Positions 47,889 to 57,059 of a stretch of DNA of 64,000 nt are shown piece after piece (positions within the stretch are counted from its first letter, which is position 1; the number at the start of each line of letters is the position of its first letter). The notes under the pieces are model-generated. The model ran no database searches. It was not told where the DNA came from and saw nothing but the letters and a program-made list of their open reading frames with translations. The stretch is from Pseudomonas beijingensis (lineage in GTDB: Bacteria > Pseudomonadota > Gammaproteobacteria > Pseudomonadales > Pseudomonadaceae): the NCBI RefSeq assembly GCF_030687295.1, contig NZ_CP117425.1, positions 4,096,001 through 4,160,000 of the forward strand. Direction: 5' to 3'. Position numbers and translations under genes: made by a program.

Positions 47889-48832
47889 TGTCGTCGACGC
47901 TATCCCCCGAGGCGCGTGAAGCGGCACGGGCGGCTGCCCGCTGGTTGACCCTGATGGAGTTCGATGGGGACGCGTTCGACTCGGCGGCCCTGCAACGCTG
48001 GCGCGACAGCAGCGCTCACCACGAGGCCGCCTGGCAGAAGGCCCAGCGATTGCGCCAGCGCTTTGCCGGAGTGCCTGCCTCCCTGGGCATGGCAACCCTG
48101 GACCGCCCGACGCTGGCCCGGCGAACGGTGCTCAAGCGGGCATTGGGCGTCGCGGCATTGGTCCCGACCGCCTGGCTGCTGGGACGGGAGCTGCCGCTGG
48201 AGGCCTGGCGCGCTGATTTGCACACCGCCACAGGCGAGCGACGGCGCTGGGCGCTGGTGGATGGCAGTGCGCTGCAACTGAACACCGACAGCGCCGTCGA
48301 TCTGGACCTCAAGGTACGGCGCCTGGTGCTGCTGCGCGGTGAGATGGCCCTCAAACTCGCCGGGAGCACACCGCTGTCCGTTCAGTCACCTTATGGGCTC
48401 ATTACGGTCCAGCGTGGCGAGGTCTGCCTTCACTTGGGCGAGCGCGACTGCCGGGTGTCGGTGGTCAGCGGTTCGGCGCAACTGCAACCCCTGCACGGGC
48501 CATCGCTGAGCCTGGAAGAAGGTCAGCAGGCCAACGTCCAAGCCTCAGGCGCGGGCCCGGTGCGGGCGTTCGACGTGGCACAACTGGGCTGGCGTGACGG
48601 GGTACTGGTGGCGCAGGATCAGCCGCTGGGGCAATTCCTGCGGGAACTGAGCCGCTATCGCCCCGGCGTGCTGCGCTGGGACGAAACCCTGGAATCCCTG
48701 CGAATCACTGGCAGCTTCCGCTTGGACAACACCGATCGAATCCTCACGCTGCTGGCGGCCAGCCTGCCGTTGGACGTGCACATGCGCACCCGTTACTGGG
48801 TCACGTTGACGCTTCGTCAGACTCTGGCCTGA
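47888..48832 (+). CDS. FecR-family transmembrane sigma regulator
   Basis: The 314-residue protein has the cytoplasmic FecR N-domain (AAARWLTLMEFDGDAFDSAALQRWRDSSAHHEAAWQKAQ), a short membrane helix near 88-105 (ALGVAALVPTAWLLG), and the periplasmic FecR domain (LVDGSALQLNTDSAVDLDL; LLRGEMALKLAG). The C-terminus resembles an STN-interacting segment (ITGSFRLDNTDRILTLLAASLPLDV). It overlaps the sigma-factor gene by one base (TGATG) and precedes the receptor gene, the standard order of cell-surface signalling sets. Confidence 0.92.
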   Translation: MSSTLSPEAREAARAAARWLTLMEFDGDAFDSAALQRWRDSSAHHEAAWQKAQRLRQRFAGVPASLGMATLDRPTLARRTVLKRALGVAALVPTAWLLGRELPLEAWRADLHTATGERRRWALVDGSALQLNTDSAVDLDLKVRRLVLLRGEMALKLAGSTPLSVQSPYGLITVQRGEVCLHLGERDCRVSVVSGSAQLQPLHGPSLSLEEGQQANVQASGAGPVRAFDVAQLGWRDGVLVAQDQPLGQFLRELSRYRPGVLRWDETLESLRITGSFRLDNTDRILTLLAASLPLDVHMRTRYWVTLTLRQTLA

Positions 48833-48848
48833 GACTTGCGGTAAGCCC

Positions 48849-48982
48849 CTGTGGCGAGGGAGCTTGCTCCCGCTGGGTTGCGTAGCAACCCCAAACCCGC
48901 CGCCGCGATGTGTCAGGTTGATGCAGTCTGCCTCGTTGGGGGCGCTGCGCCCCCGGCGGGAGCAAGCTCCCTCGCCACGGGG
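48849..48982. repeat. Inverted repeat, second palindrome family
   Basis: Outer arms GTGGCGAGGGAGCTTGCTCC and GGAGCAAGCTCCCTCGCCAC with inner arms GGGTTGCGTAGCAACCC and GGGGGCGCTGCGCCCCC. Lies between fecR and the receptor gene; probably reduces read-through or stabilises the upstream mRNA. Confidence 0.85.
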
Positions 48983-49067
48983 TTTGAGGCCTGTTCCGAT
49001 TTTGTGTCCCCTTTTTTTGTCTCGCTTGTCATTCAAGGCAACTGAACAAAAACGAGAGCGCTTTCCA

Positions 49068-51491
49068 ATGTCCGCAGTTGTCCCTTTGCGTGTGCGCCCG
49101 GCCTTTGCCGGCCGGCGTCCGTTGTTGAACCTGAGCCTCATGCTGAGCCTGGGTGCCAGCCCATTTTTCATATCATCGAGCCAAGCCGAAGAAGCCGCCC
49201 GGCGCAGTTATCAGGTGCCGGCCGGCAGCCTCAGCGCGGCGTTGACCCGGTTTGCCGGGTTGGCGGGGGTCAACCTGTCGGTGGATCCGGCCTTGGTGAG
49301 CGGGCGCAACAGCGTCGGGCTTTCGGGGGAGTATGGGGTGGAAGAGGGGTTTGCCCGGTTGTTGCGGGGTTCGGGCCTGCAATTGCAGCCGGTGGGGGAG
49401 CAGGCCTACATCCTGATGCCGGCGCCAGAAGGCGGCAGCCTGCAGCTGGCACCCACTTCGATTCTCGGCGCCACGGCGTCGCCGGACAGCCCGGTGTACG
49501 CCGGCGGTCAGGTGGCACGGCGTGGTTCGCAAGGCTTGCTGGGCTCGCGGGATTTCATGGAAACGCCGTTCAGCATGACCACCTACACCAGCACGACGGT
49601 CAAGAACCAGCAGGCGCGCACCCTGGGCGACCTGATCGCCAGCGACCCCTCGGTCCGCACCACCAACCCGGCGGGTGGGCGCTATGAGCAGTTCACCATT
49701 CGCGGTTTCAGCCTGTTCAACAGCGATGTCGCGTACAACGGTCTCTACGGCATTCTGCCAACGTACACGATCGACATGGAGATGGCCGAGCGCGTCGATA
49801 TCCTCAAGGGGCCGAGCCAGCTCATCAATGGTATCTCGCCGCGAGGCAGCGTGGGGGGCGGGATCAACGTGGTGCCCAAACGCGCCACCGACAAGCCCAT
49901 CACCTCGTTCACCGGCAGCTATGCCTCCAATAACCAGCTGGGCGGGGCGGTGGATGTGGGTCGGCGCTTTGGTGAAGAGGACAAGTTCGGGATTCGTTTC
50001 AATGGCGTGAAGCAGGCGGGGGACACCGAATGGGATCACCAGAGCGTGGATCGCGAGATGGCGGTACTGGGCCTGGATTTTCGCGGTGAACGCCTGCGAC
50101 TCTCGACGGACATCGGCCACACCGAACGCAACACCGACGCGCCCCAGGAGCGCGTGCAGGTCGGTGTCAATGCCCAGATCCCTCACGCCAGTGATGTGCG
50201 CGACAACTACGCCCAGTCCTGGAGCAAGGCCCGCACCCAGGACACCTTTGGCACGGTGAACGCTGAGTTCGATGTCAGTGATTCGGTGATGCTGTATGGC
50301 GGCGTTGGCGCGCGCAAAAGCGACCACGATTTCCTTCGGCACAACGTTTCGGTGACCAACGACGCAGGGGATTTCACTGTCCAGCCCCGTGACTTTACCC
50401 GGGAAGAAAATGTCCGCACGGCCACGGCCGGGGTGCGCAACTGGTTCCATACCGGTCCGGTGAGCCATGAGGTCAACCTGGCGGCCAGCTATTTCTACAT
50501 GGATTTCGAAAATGGCGGCGCCCGTTACGCCAACGGTCGCAGCAACCTGTATGACCCGGTGCAGACCCCGACGCCAAGCAACCCGACCCGCCAGGACGAC
50601 AAGGTCTACACCGAGAACCGCTTCAGCGGCGTGGCATTGTCCGACACCCTTGGGTTGTTCGAGGATCGCTTGCTGCTGACCCTCGGCGCTCGCTGGCAAC
50701 GGGTGAAGGTTGATGACTGGACGAATAACGTCAAGGGCGACACCGCCTACGATGAGGAAAAGGTTTCGCCCTCGGGTGGCATCCTGTTCAAGGCGACTGA
50801 CAAGCTGTCGCTGTATGCCAACTACATGGAAGGCCTGAGCCAAGGCAAGATCGCGCCATCGACGGCGGTGAACGAGGATGAGATTTTCCCGCCGTTCATC
50901 AGCCGCCAGGTCGAGGTGGGTGCCAAGTATGACGCCGGTCCGTTCGCCGTCACCGCTGCGGTGTTCCGGATCAAGCAGCCAGCTTACGCAACCGACGCCA
51001 CGACACGCGTCTTCGGCCCGAACGGTAAGCGTGAAAACACCGGCGTGGAGCTGAGTGTGTTTGGCGAGCCGCTGAAGGGAACCCGCTTGCTCGGCGGCGT
51101 GATGTTCATCGACAGTAAACTGACTGACACCACCGACGGCAGTTTCGATGGCAACCGCGCACCGGCCACACCGAAATACAACGTCAACCTCGGCGCCGAG
51201 TGGGACGTGCCGACGGTACAGGGCCTGACCCTGACCAGTCGCGGCATTTATTCCAGCTCGCAGTACCTGGACCAGTCCAACACCAAGGAAATCGATGCCT
51301 GGACGCGCTTCGACGTGGGGGCTCGCTACGGGTTCAAGGTCGACGAAAAAAACATCACCCTGCGGGCCAACATCGAAAACGTGGCCGACAAGCGCTACTG
51401 GAGTTCGGCCGGCGCGTCGGATGACAGCGAGCCAGGCTTGACGCTGTCGACCCCGCGCACCTACCTGCTTTCCGCGACGGTGGATTTCTAG
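49068..51491 (+). CDS. TonB-dependent siderophore receptor with signalling domain
   Basis: The 807-residue outer-membrane receptor has a signal peptide (to about 42), an STN signalling domain (about 45-115: YQVPAGSLSAALTRFAGLAGVNLSVDPALV), a plug (about 150-270: ETPFSMTTYTSTTVKNQQARTLGDLI, FTIRGFSL, ERVDILKGPSQLINGISPRGSVGGGINVVPKR) and a 22-strand-type barrel ending in the aromatic STPRTYLLSATVDF. The STN domain shows it is a transducer for the FecIR pair upstream. The ligand is probably a ferric hydroxamate or other xenosiderophore; not determinable. ATG 49068 has only a weak GAGAG site. Confidence 0.93.
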   Translation: MSAVVPLRVRPAFAGRRPLLNLSLMLSLGASPFFISSSQAEEAARRSYQVPAGSLSAALTRFAGLAGVNLSVDPALVSGRNSVGLSGEYGVEEGFARLLRGSGLQLQPVGEQAYILMPAPEGGSLQLAPTSILGATASPDSPVYAGGQVARRGSQGLLGSRDFMETPFSMTTYTSTTVKNQQARTLGDLIASDPSVRTTNPAGGRYEQFTIRGFSLFNSDVAYNGLYGILPTYTIDMEMAERVDILKGPSQLINGISPRGSVGGGINVVPKRATDKPITSFTGSYASNNQLGGAVDVGRRFGEEDKFGIRFNGVKQAGDTEWDHQSVDREMAVLGLDFRGERLRLSTDIGHTERNTDAPQERVQVGVNAQIPHASDVRDNYAQSWSKARTQDTFGTVNAEFDVSDSVMLYGGVGARKSDHDFLRHNVSVTNDAGDFTVQPRDFTREENVRTATAGVRNWFHTGPVSHEVNLAASYFYMDFENGGARYANGRSNLYDPVQTPTPSNPTRQDDKVYTENRFSGVALSDTLGLFEDRLLLTLGARWQRVKVDDWTNNVKGDTAYDEEKVSPSGGILFKATDKLSLYANYMEGLSQGKIAPSTAVNEDEIFPPFISRQVEVGAKYDAGPFAVTAAVFRIKQPAYATDATTRVFGPNGKRENTGVELSVFGEPLKGTRLLGGVMFIDSKLTDTTDGSFDGNRAPATPKYNVNLGAEWDVPTVQGLTLTSRGIYSSSQYLDQSNTKEIDAWTRFDVGARYGFKVDEKNITLRANIENVADKRYWSSAGASDDSEPGLTLSTPRTYLLSATVDF

Positions 51492-51527
51492 ACCGATGTG
51501 CCGCTCCAGGGAGGGAGCTGACTGGGT

Positions 51528-51929
51528 TCAGATGTCGCGAAACAGATCGTGGGCATCCAACAGTCGCCAGGCGATCTCGGGACGTTTTTCCAGCCCTCGG
51601 CGGATGGCGGCGGGAATCGACTGGCGAATCTTGCGGCACAGGCCGGGCTGGTCCTGGAATTCGATGGCGATGCCGCGCATGGTCCGCACTTCGTTGTAGC
51701 CAGGCTCGACGCGCAGGCGGATCCCCAGGTTTTCATACAGGCGCTGTTGCAGGCGCTGGAGTTCGTCGAGGCTCTGGATGTTTTCAAGGCGCTCAAGCAG
51801 GCGTTTTTCTTCCTGGCGGTTCAGGCATAGGATGCGCAGGTCGCTGCCAGGCGCTTGCAGCAAGGCATCACGCCCGCAATCGCAGACGCCGGGCGGGCAG
51901 GGGGGACGAATCGGGATCGACGCGGTCAT
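51528..51929 (-). CDS. Conserved small Cys-rich protein
   Basis: The 133-residue protein starts with a cysteine-rich head (PPCPPGVCDCGRD, then LRILCLNRQ: four Cys in the first 33 residues) followed by two helical segments (EEKRLLERLENIQSLDELQRLQQRLYENLGIRL) and a basic tail. The head could bind a metal or an Fe-S cluster. I do not recognise the family name. ATG 51929 with GTGGAG immediately upstream is preferred to a longer open frame. It is convergent with the receptor gene. Confidence 0.65.
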   Translation of the reverse strand: MTASIPIRPPCPPGVCDCGRDALLQAPGSDLRILCLNRQEEKRLLERLENIQSLDELQRLQQRLYENLGIRLRVEPGYNEVRTMRGIAIEFQDQPGLCRKIRQSIPAAIRRGLEKRPEIAWRLLDAHDLFRDI

Positions 51930-52064
51930 GGGCTCCACAAAGTCTGCTGCACAACGAAACAGCGAGCTTATCGCCGGCCCAGGCAATGTGATGCCTGGCG
52001 GCATGTGGGTCAAGCCTGTTGGAGCGGCCGCTGGTCTGGCGCAGCGGTGTGCCCCACCGTTTTA

Positions 52065-52226
52065 TTGTGGGAGCGAGCTTGCTCGCGATAGCGTCGGATC
52101 AGTTGCATTGATGTTGACTGACCCATCGCTATCGCGAGCAAGCTCGCTCCCACAGGGATCCAAGTCGGACACAACAGGTGTGTTCGCCGAGATCCAAATA
52201 TGGGAGCGAGCCTGCTTGCGATAGCG
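52065..52226. repeat. REP pair plus single REP
   Basis: Inverted REP pair at 52065-52155 and a drifted single unit at 52199-52226 (TGGGAGCGAGCCTGCTTGCG). They occupy the 314-base gap between the Cys-rich gene and the DUF1348 gene. Confidence 0.88.
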
Positions 52227-52243
52227 GTGGGCAGTCGAGGAAA

Positions 52244-52723
52244 TTACAACCCCAACTCGGACAACCCCGGATGATCATCCGGCCGGCGGCCCAGGGGCCA
52301 GTGGAACTTGCGCTCGTTATCCTTGATCGGCATGTCGTTGATGCAGGCGTAGCGGTTGTACATCAGGCCTTGCTCGTCGAACTCCCAGTTTTCGTTGCCA
52401 TAGGAGCGGAACCAGTTGCCCGAGTCGTCGTGCCATTCGTAGGCGTAACGCACGGCGATGCGGTTATCGGTGAAGGCCCAGAGTTCCTTGATCAGTCGAT
52501 AATCCAATTCCTTGGCCCACTTGCGGGTCAGGAACGCCTTGGCTTCTTCGCGGTTGTGCGCGAATTCGGCGCGGTTACGCCATTGGGTATCCAACGTGTA
52601 GGCCAGGGATACTTTTTGTGGGTCGCGAGAGTTCCAGCCGTCTTCGGCCAGGCGAACTTTCTCGATCGCCGATTCACGGGTGAACGGCGGCAACGGCGGA
52701 CGAACTTCAGAAGAGGCAGACAT
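52244..52723 (-). CDS. DUF1348 NTF2-like protein
   Basis: The 159-residue protein has an NTF2-like fold typical of DUF1348: [53 protein letters not shown] and [24 protein letters not shown]. Cytoplasmic, function unknown. It lies 43 bases downstream of the frameshifted TetR gene on the same strand, so the two probably form one transcript. Confidence 0.87.
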   Translation of the reverse strand: MSASSEVRPPLPPFTRESAIEKVRLAEDGWNSRDPQKVSLAYTLDTQWRNRAEFAHNREEAKAFLTRKWAKELDYRLIKELWAFTDNRIAVRYAYEWHDDSGNWFRSYGNENWEFDEQGLMYNRYACINDMPIKDNERKFHWPLGRRPDDHPGLSELGL

Positions 52724-52766
52724 GGCGAATCTCCAATGAGTTGATGAATGACACAGGGTTCAACGG

Positions 52767-53331
52767 TCAGGCGTGTAGCAAAATCTTGAGCATGTCCTGG
52801 GCGTGGTCAGCTGCGCTGTGGTCGCCCATGACCAGCGCCACGGTAATGGCGCCGTCGATCAGGATCAGTAGTTGACGGGCCAGGGCCTCCGGGTCTTCGA
52901 CACGTTGTTCGACGCACAGCCGGGTCACGTAATCGAGCAGTTTCTGTTTGTGCATCTTCGCCACCTGACGGACCGGATCTTGTGGATCGCCGGTTTCGCC
53001 GCTGGTATTGATGAAGGCACAGCCGCGAAAACCTTCGCTGTCGAACCAGCCCTTGAGCACGGTAAACAAATTGAGCAGCGCGCGCAGTCGGTGTGGGCGC
53101 CTTGTCCACTTCGCTGCTGAACCATTGCATCCAGCGCTCGTCCCGCCGCTTGAGGGCGGCCACGATCAGGTCGTCCTTGTTGGCGAAGTAGCGATAGACA
53201 CTTTTCCGGGAGACGCCGGCGGTTTTCACCAGAAGGTCCATGCCGGTGGCGGCAATGCCACTTCTATAGATCAACTTTTCGGCGACATCGAGGATGATGT
53301 CTCGTGTTTCATTACCAGTGATTTCGTTCAT
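52767..53331 (-). pseudogene. TetR-family repressor with apparent frameshift
   Basis: The N-terminal part (MNEITGNETRDIILDVAEKL...GVSRKSVYRYFANKDDLIVAALKRRDERWMQWF) runs from ATG 53331 in one frame; the ligand domain (LLNLFTVLKGWFDSEGFRGCAFINTSGE...) continues in another. The break lies in the GCGCGCGC run at 53078-53085: adding one CG dinucleotide restores ...PTPTARALLNLFTVLKGWF..., a typical TetR continuation. As written the product is a 174-residue hybrid with an unrelated tail. It may be a slippage mutation or a sequencing error. Confidence 0.75.
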
Positions 53332-53337
53332 GTGGCT

Positions 53338-53366
53338 AAAGTAGAATGATCGTTCTCCTTGGTCAA
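53338..53366 (-). promoter_or_regulatory. Promoter and palindromic operator of the TetR gene
   Basis: On the minus strand TTGACC (53361-53366), 17 bases, and TACTTT (53338-53343) form a promoter. The near-perfect palindrome AGAATGATCGTTCT (53343-53356) fills the spacer, a typical TetR autoregulation layout. The start codon follows the -10 by only six bases, with no ribosome site. Confidence 0.6.
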
Positions 53367-53453
53367 GTGTTTTTTTCTCGACCGACAGGAAGACCCGAAC
53401 CCATCCATGGTGTAAGCTCATCCGTTCTTCGGAATCGACCTTTTGCGAGCCCT

Positions 53454-54797
53454 ATGCCGTCGCTCTTCAAACGCTCCCAGCTGCCCAAGTTGCGCAGCTT
53501 TGCACTGACCGCCGACGCGGTGACCATCCTCGATGGCGCTGCCCAGTTCCGCCGTTGCCTGCTGGAGAAAATCGCCCAGGCCACCCAGCGCATCTACATC
53601 GTCGCCCTGTACCTGCAACAGGACGAGGCCGGCCAGGAAATTCTCGATGCCCTGCATACCGCCAAAGCGGCGCGTCCGGAACTGGACGTGGTCGTGGTAG
53701 TGGATTGGCTACGGGCCCAGCGCGGATTGATCGGCGCCAAGAAGCAGCCGGGCAACTCGGCGTGGTACCAGGAACAGACCCGCACCCATGCCAGCGAAGT
53801 GCCGATCTACGGTGTACCGGTGCAGACCCGCGAACTGTTCGGCGTATTGCATTTGAAAGGTTTCGTGATCGATGACTGCGTGCTCTACAGCGGCGCCAGC
53901 CTCAATAACGTCTACCTGCACAAGTTCGACAAATACCGCTACGACCGCTATCACTTGCTGCAGAACACGGCACTGGCCAACTCGATGCATCACCTGGTGC
54001 AGCATGGCCTGATCACCTCCAGGGCCGTGCATCGTCTGGACCTGCCGAACCTGCCCAGCACCCGCAGTTTGCGCAAGGACATCGGTGATCTGCGCAGCCG
54101 CCTCAAATACGCGACCTATGACACCAGCGTCGGCAGCCTCGATAAGAGCGGCCTGTCGGTCAGCCCGTTGCTGGGCGTGGGCAAGAACAATCCGTTGAGC
54201 CGGGTAATCGGCGAGCTGATTGCCAGCAGCCGCCAGCAACTGACCATCTGTACACCGTATTTCAACCTGCCCTTGGCCGTGACCCGGGAGCTCAATCGCG
54301 CCCTGGCCCGTGGGGTCAAGATCGACATCATCGTCGGCGACAAGACGGCCAACGACTTCTACATTCCGCCGAGCGAGCCATTCAAAATCATCGCGGCGCT
54401 GCCATACCTCTACGAAATCAGCCTGCGACGCTTCTCCAAACGGCATCAGCGCGCGATCGACAGCGGCCAATTGAACCTGCATCTGTGGCGTGACGGGGAC
54501 AACACCTACCACCTCAAGGGCATGTGGGTCGATGAGCGCTACACCTTGCTGACCGGCAACAACCTCAACCCGCGGGCCTTTCGCCTGGACCTGGAAAACG
54601 CGCTGTTGCTGGACGATCCCAAGGGCGAGCTGCTGGCGCCGCGCCAGACCGAGCTTGAGCAGATCTACCGCCACACCCGCCGGATCGAGCGTTACCTGGA
54701 CCTGGAAACCCTGCCGGATTACCCCGAGGCCGTGGCCCGGTTCCTGAAACGGGTCAGCCGGGTGCGTATAGAACGGCTGCTTTACCGGATCCTGTGA
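53454..54797 (+). CDS. pssA: CDP-diacylglycerol-serine O-phosphatidyltransferase
   Basis: The 447-residue protein belongs to the phospholipase D-fold phosphatidylserine synthases. Two HKD motifs are visible: HLKGFVIDD (H133) and HLKGMWVDE (H353), each followed by SG/GN-N-rich segments (YSGASLNNVYLHKFDKYRYDRY; TGNNLNPRAF). It makes phosphatidylserine from CDP-diacylglycerol and serine at the membrane, the precursor of phosphatidylethanolamine. Length and blocks agree with E. coli PssA (451 aa). The ATG at 53454 has a weak ribosome site; the frame extends upstream across the TetR promoter. Confidence 0.92.
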   Translation: MPSLFKRSQLPKLRSFALTADAVTILDGAAQFRRCLLEKIAQATQRIYIVALYLQQDEAGQEILDALHTAKAARPELDVVVVVDWLRAQRGLIGAKKQPGNSAWYQEQTRTHASEVPIYGVPVQTRELFGVLHLKGFVIDDCVLYSGASLNNVYLHKFDKYRYDRYHLLQNTALANSMHHLVQHGLITSRAVHRLDLPNLPSTRSLRKDIGDLRSRLKYATYDTSVGSLDKSGLSVSPLLGVGKNNPLSRVIGELIASSRQQLTICTPYFNLPLAVTRELNRALARGVKIDIIVGDKTANDFYIPPSEPFKIIAALPYLYEISLRRFSKRHQRAIDSGQLNLHLWRDGDNTYHLKGMWVDERYTLLTGNNLNPRAFRLDLENALLLDDPKGELLAPRQTELEQIYRHTRRIERYLDLETLPDYPEAVARFLKRVSRVRIERLLYRIL

Positions 54798-54808
54798 ACA
54801 CCCGCGCC

Positions 54809-55825
54809 ATGTCGGAAAAAGACACCATCTCCATCCAGCTGGTGCGTGAGGCGTTGCTGCAAAGCTGCGCACCCGGGGCGGCTACCGAGGAGGTCCTGAG
54901 CAAGGTCGGCATAGACCCGGCGCTGCTCGACGACGCCCAGGCGCGGGTCCCGGCCCATGCCTATGCGCGGCTCTGGCGTTTGCTGGCCCAGCGCCTGGAT
55001 GACGAGTTTTTTGGCATGGACCCGCGCAAGCTCAAGTCCGGCAGCCTGGCGTTTCTCTGCCAGTGCGCCATGGCCCAGCCCACGCTGGCGAGCGGCTTGA
55101 CGGCGGGACTTGGGTTTCTGTCGCTGATGCTCGAACACCTGCCGGCCCAGTGGATGCGCCAGCAAAGCCTGGCGGAGATCGTGCTGCTGGAAGATGACCA
55201 GGCGCCGCGCCGGGCGTTTACCTATTTTACCTATTGGATGATCGTCCATGGCGTGGCCTGCTGGCTGGCCGGGCGGCGCATTCCCATTCTGTCCGTCGAG
55301 CTGCGTTGCCCGGCGCCGGATTTCTGCGACGACTACCGGGTGATGTTCTCCCAGAACCTGCGCTTTGACCGACCGCGCACCCGGATGATTTTCGCCGCCG
55401 AATGCCTCGACCTGCCCATCCGGCGCAACGCCGATGAACTCAAGCGCTTCCTGGCCCGGGCCCCGGCCAACATCCTGGTCAAATACCGCGATCCGCAAAG
55501 CCTGGCCAGCCGTATCCGCCACGACCTGCGGCTATTGCCTGCCGAACAGTGGCCGGAAACCGAGGCCCTGGCCCAGCAGTTGTGCGTATCCGCCTCGACC
55601 CTGCGCCGCCGCTTGGCGGAGGAGGGCCAGACCTACCAAGGCCTCAAGGACAGCGTGCGCAAGGAGTTGGCGATCACCTGGCTGGCCGAGCCCTCCATCA
55701 GCTTCGTCGAAATCGCCTCGCGCCTGGGCTTCGCCGATGCCAGCTCCTTCTACAAGGCGTTTCGCAAATGGTCCGGGTCCAACCCGGGGCATTATCGCAG
55801 CCTGATTCTCAACGAATCCGACTGA
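54809..55825 (+). CDS. AraC-family regulator (OruR/ArgR-like)
   Basis: The 338-residue regulator has an N-terminal Arabinose_bd-like domain (ISIQLVREALLQSCAPGAATEEVLSKVGIDPALL) and a C-terminal AraC helix-turn-helix (about 235-335: LAQQLCVSASTLRRRLAEEGQTYQGLKD, FVEIASRLGFADASSFYKAFRKWSGSNPGHYR). A GTG at 54794 overlaps the pssA stop (GTGA) and would add five residues; I use ATG 54809. The overlap suggests co-transcription with pssA, though the proteins need not be related. Confidence 0.88.
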   Translation: MSEKDTISIQLVREALLQSCAPGAATEEVLSKVGIDPALLDDAQARVPAHAYARLWRLLAQRLDDEFFGMDPRKLKSGSLAFLCQCAMAQPTLASGLTAGLGFLSLMLEHLPAQWMRQQSLAEIVLLEDDQAPRRAFTYFTYWMIVHGVACWLAGRRIPILSVELRCPAPDFCDDYRVMFSQNLRFDRPRTRMIFAAECLDLPIRRNADELKRFLARAPANILVKYRDPQSLASRIRHDLRLLPAEQWPETEALAQQLCVSASTLRRRLAEEGQTYQGLKDSVRKELAITWLAEPSISFVEIASRLGFADASSFYKAFRKWSGSNPGHYRSLILNESD

Positions 55826-55844
55826 TCCGACACCGAAAATCCCT

Positions 55845-55934
55845 TTGGGAGCGGGCTTGCTCGCGAAGAGGTCGGCAACACCAGCATCTCTGTGACTGAC
55901 ACACTGCTTTCGCGAGCAAGCCCGCTCCCACAGG
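55845..55934. repeat. REP pair (BIME)
   Basis: Inverted REP pair of the GGGAGCGGGCTTGCTCGCGA subtype between the AraC gene and the sugar operon. Confidence 0.88.
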
Positions 55935-56062
55935 GGATTTCGCTTAGCTGACTGGCTCGCTCATAAAACCGTCATTTTTCTTTGATAAAAGCCTGTGCAG
56001 GTGCCGGAAGAGCCGGGCCATCCATCAGGGTAGTGTATGCACGTGACCGTTTTGGGCAACGC

Positions 56063-57034
56063 ATGAACGTATTGGTCACCGGCGCCGCAGGGTTTATCGG
56101 TTTTCATACGGCCAGGCGGTTGTGCCGCGAGGGCCATCAGGTCATCGGCATCGACAACCTCAACAGCTACTACAGCGTCGAGTTGAAACAGGCGCGACTG
56201 GCGTTGTTGGCCGAATACCGCAATTTCTGCTTCCTGCGGCTGGACGTGGCCGACAAACAGGCGCTGCTGGAGGTGTTTGCGCAAACCCCATTCGAGTACG
56301 TCGTTCACCTGGCGGCCCAGGCTGGCGTGCGCTATTCCATCGACAATCCCGACCTGTACGCCCAAAGCAACCTGGTGGGATTCCTCAACGTGTTGGAAGC
56401 CTGCCGTGCCCATCGGCCGGCACACCTGGTGTTCGCCTCGAGCAGCTCGGTGTATGGCTTGAACGAACGCCTGCCGTATGCCACGACCGACCCGGTGGAT
56501 CAGCCGGTGTCTTTTTATGCGGCGACCAAGCGCGCCAATGAACTGATGGCCCACGCTTACTCGCATCTCTATGGCATTCCCACCACCGGCCTGCGGTTTT
56601 TTACCGTGTATGGACCTTGGGGGCGGCCCGACATGGCGCCGCTCAAATTCACCGAGGCCATCCTCAACGGTCGTGCCATTGACCTTTACAACGACGGCGC
56701 CATGTCGCGGGATTTCACCTATATCGACGACATCATCGAAGGCCTGGTGCGGTTGTTGCCGCGGCCGCCGGCCAATGAAACGGGGGTGCGCCACAAGCTC
56801 TACAACATCGGCTTCGGCGCGCCGGTGAAGCTCTTGCAGTTTGTCGAGTGCCTGGAAGAGGCCTTGGGCATCCCCGCGATCAAGCATTTCCTGCCGTTGC
56901 AACCGGGCGACGTGGTCGACACGTGGGCCGACACCCGCGAGCTGGAGGAACACATCGGGTTTCGCCCACAAGTCGCGGTGCCCGTCGGCGTGCAGTCGTT
57001 TGTCGATTGGTACCGCGCGTATTACCGCGTTTAA
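56063..57034 (+). CDS. NAD-dependent epimerase, UDP-glucuronate 4-epimerase type
   Basis: The 323-residue extended SDR has GAAGFIG (7-13), the UDP-GlcA-epimerase-like IDNLNSYYSVELKQARLALL (31-50), catalytic S in SSSSVYG and YxxxK as YAATK (about 153-157), and RFFTVYGPWGRPDMA near 180. These features are typical of UDP-glucuronate 4-epimerases (LpsL/CapI), which make UDP-galacturonate. It is first in an operon with GT2, LAB_N and GT39 genes, so its product is probably the sugar donor. UDP-GlcNAc 4-epimerase remains possible. Confidence 0.88.
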   Translation: MNVLVTGAAGFIGFHTARRLCREGHQVIGIDNLNSYYSVELKQARLALLAEYRNFCFLRLDVADKQALLEVFAQTPFEYVVHLAAQAGVRYSIDNPDLYAQSNLVGFLNVLEACRAHRPAHLVFASSSSVYGLNERLPYATTDPVDQPVSFYAATKRANELMAHAYSHLYGIPTTGLRFFTVYGPWGRPDMAPLKFTEAILNGRAIDLYNDGAMSRDFTYIDDIIEGLVRLLPRPPANETGVRHKLYNIGFGAPVKLLQFVECLEEALGIPAIKHFLPLQPGDVVDTWADTRELEEHIGFRPQVAVPVGVQSFVDWYRAYYRV

Positions 57035-57059
57035 CCCCTCAGCTTTTTACAGGAGCGTC

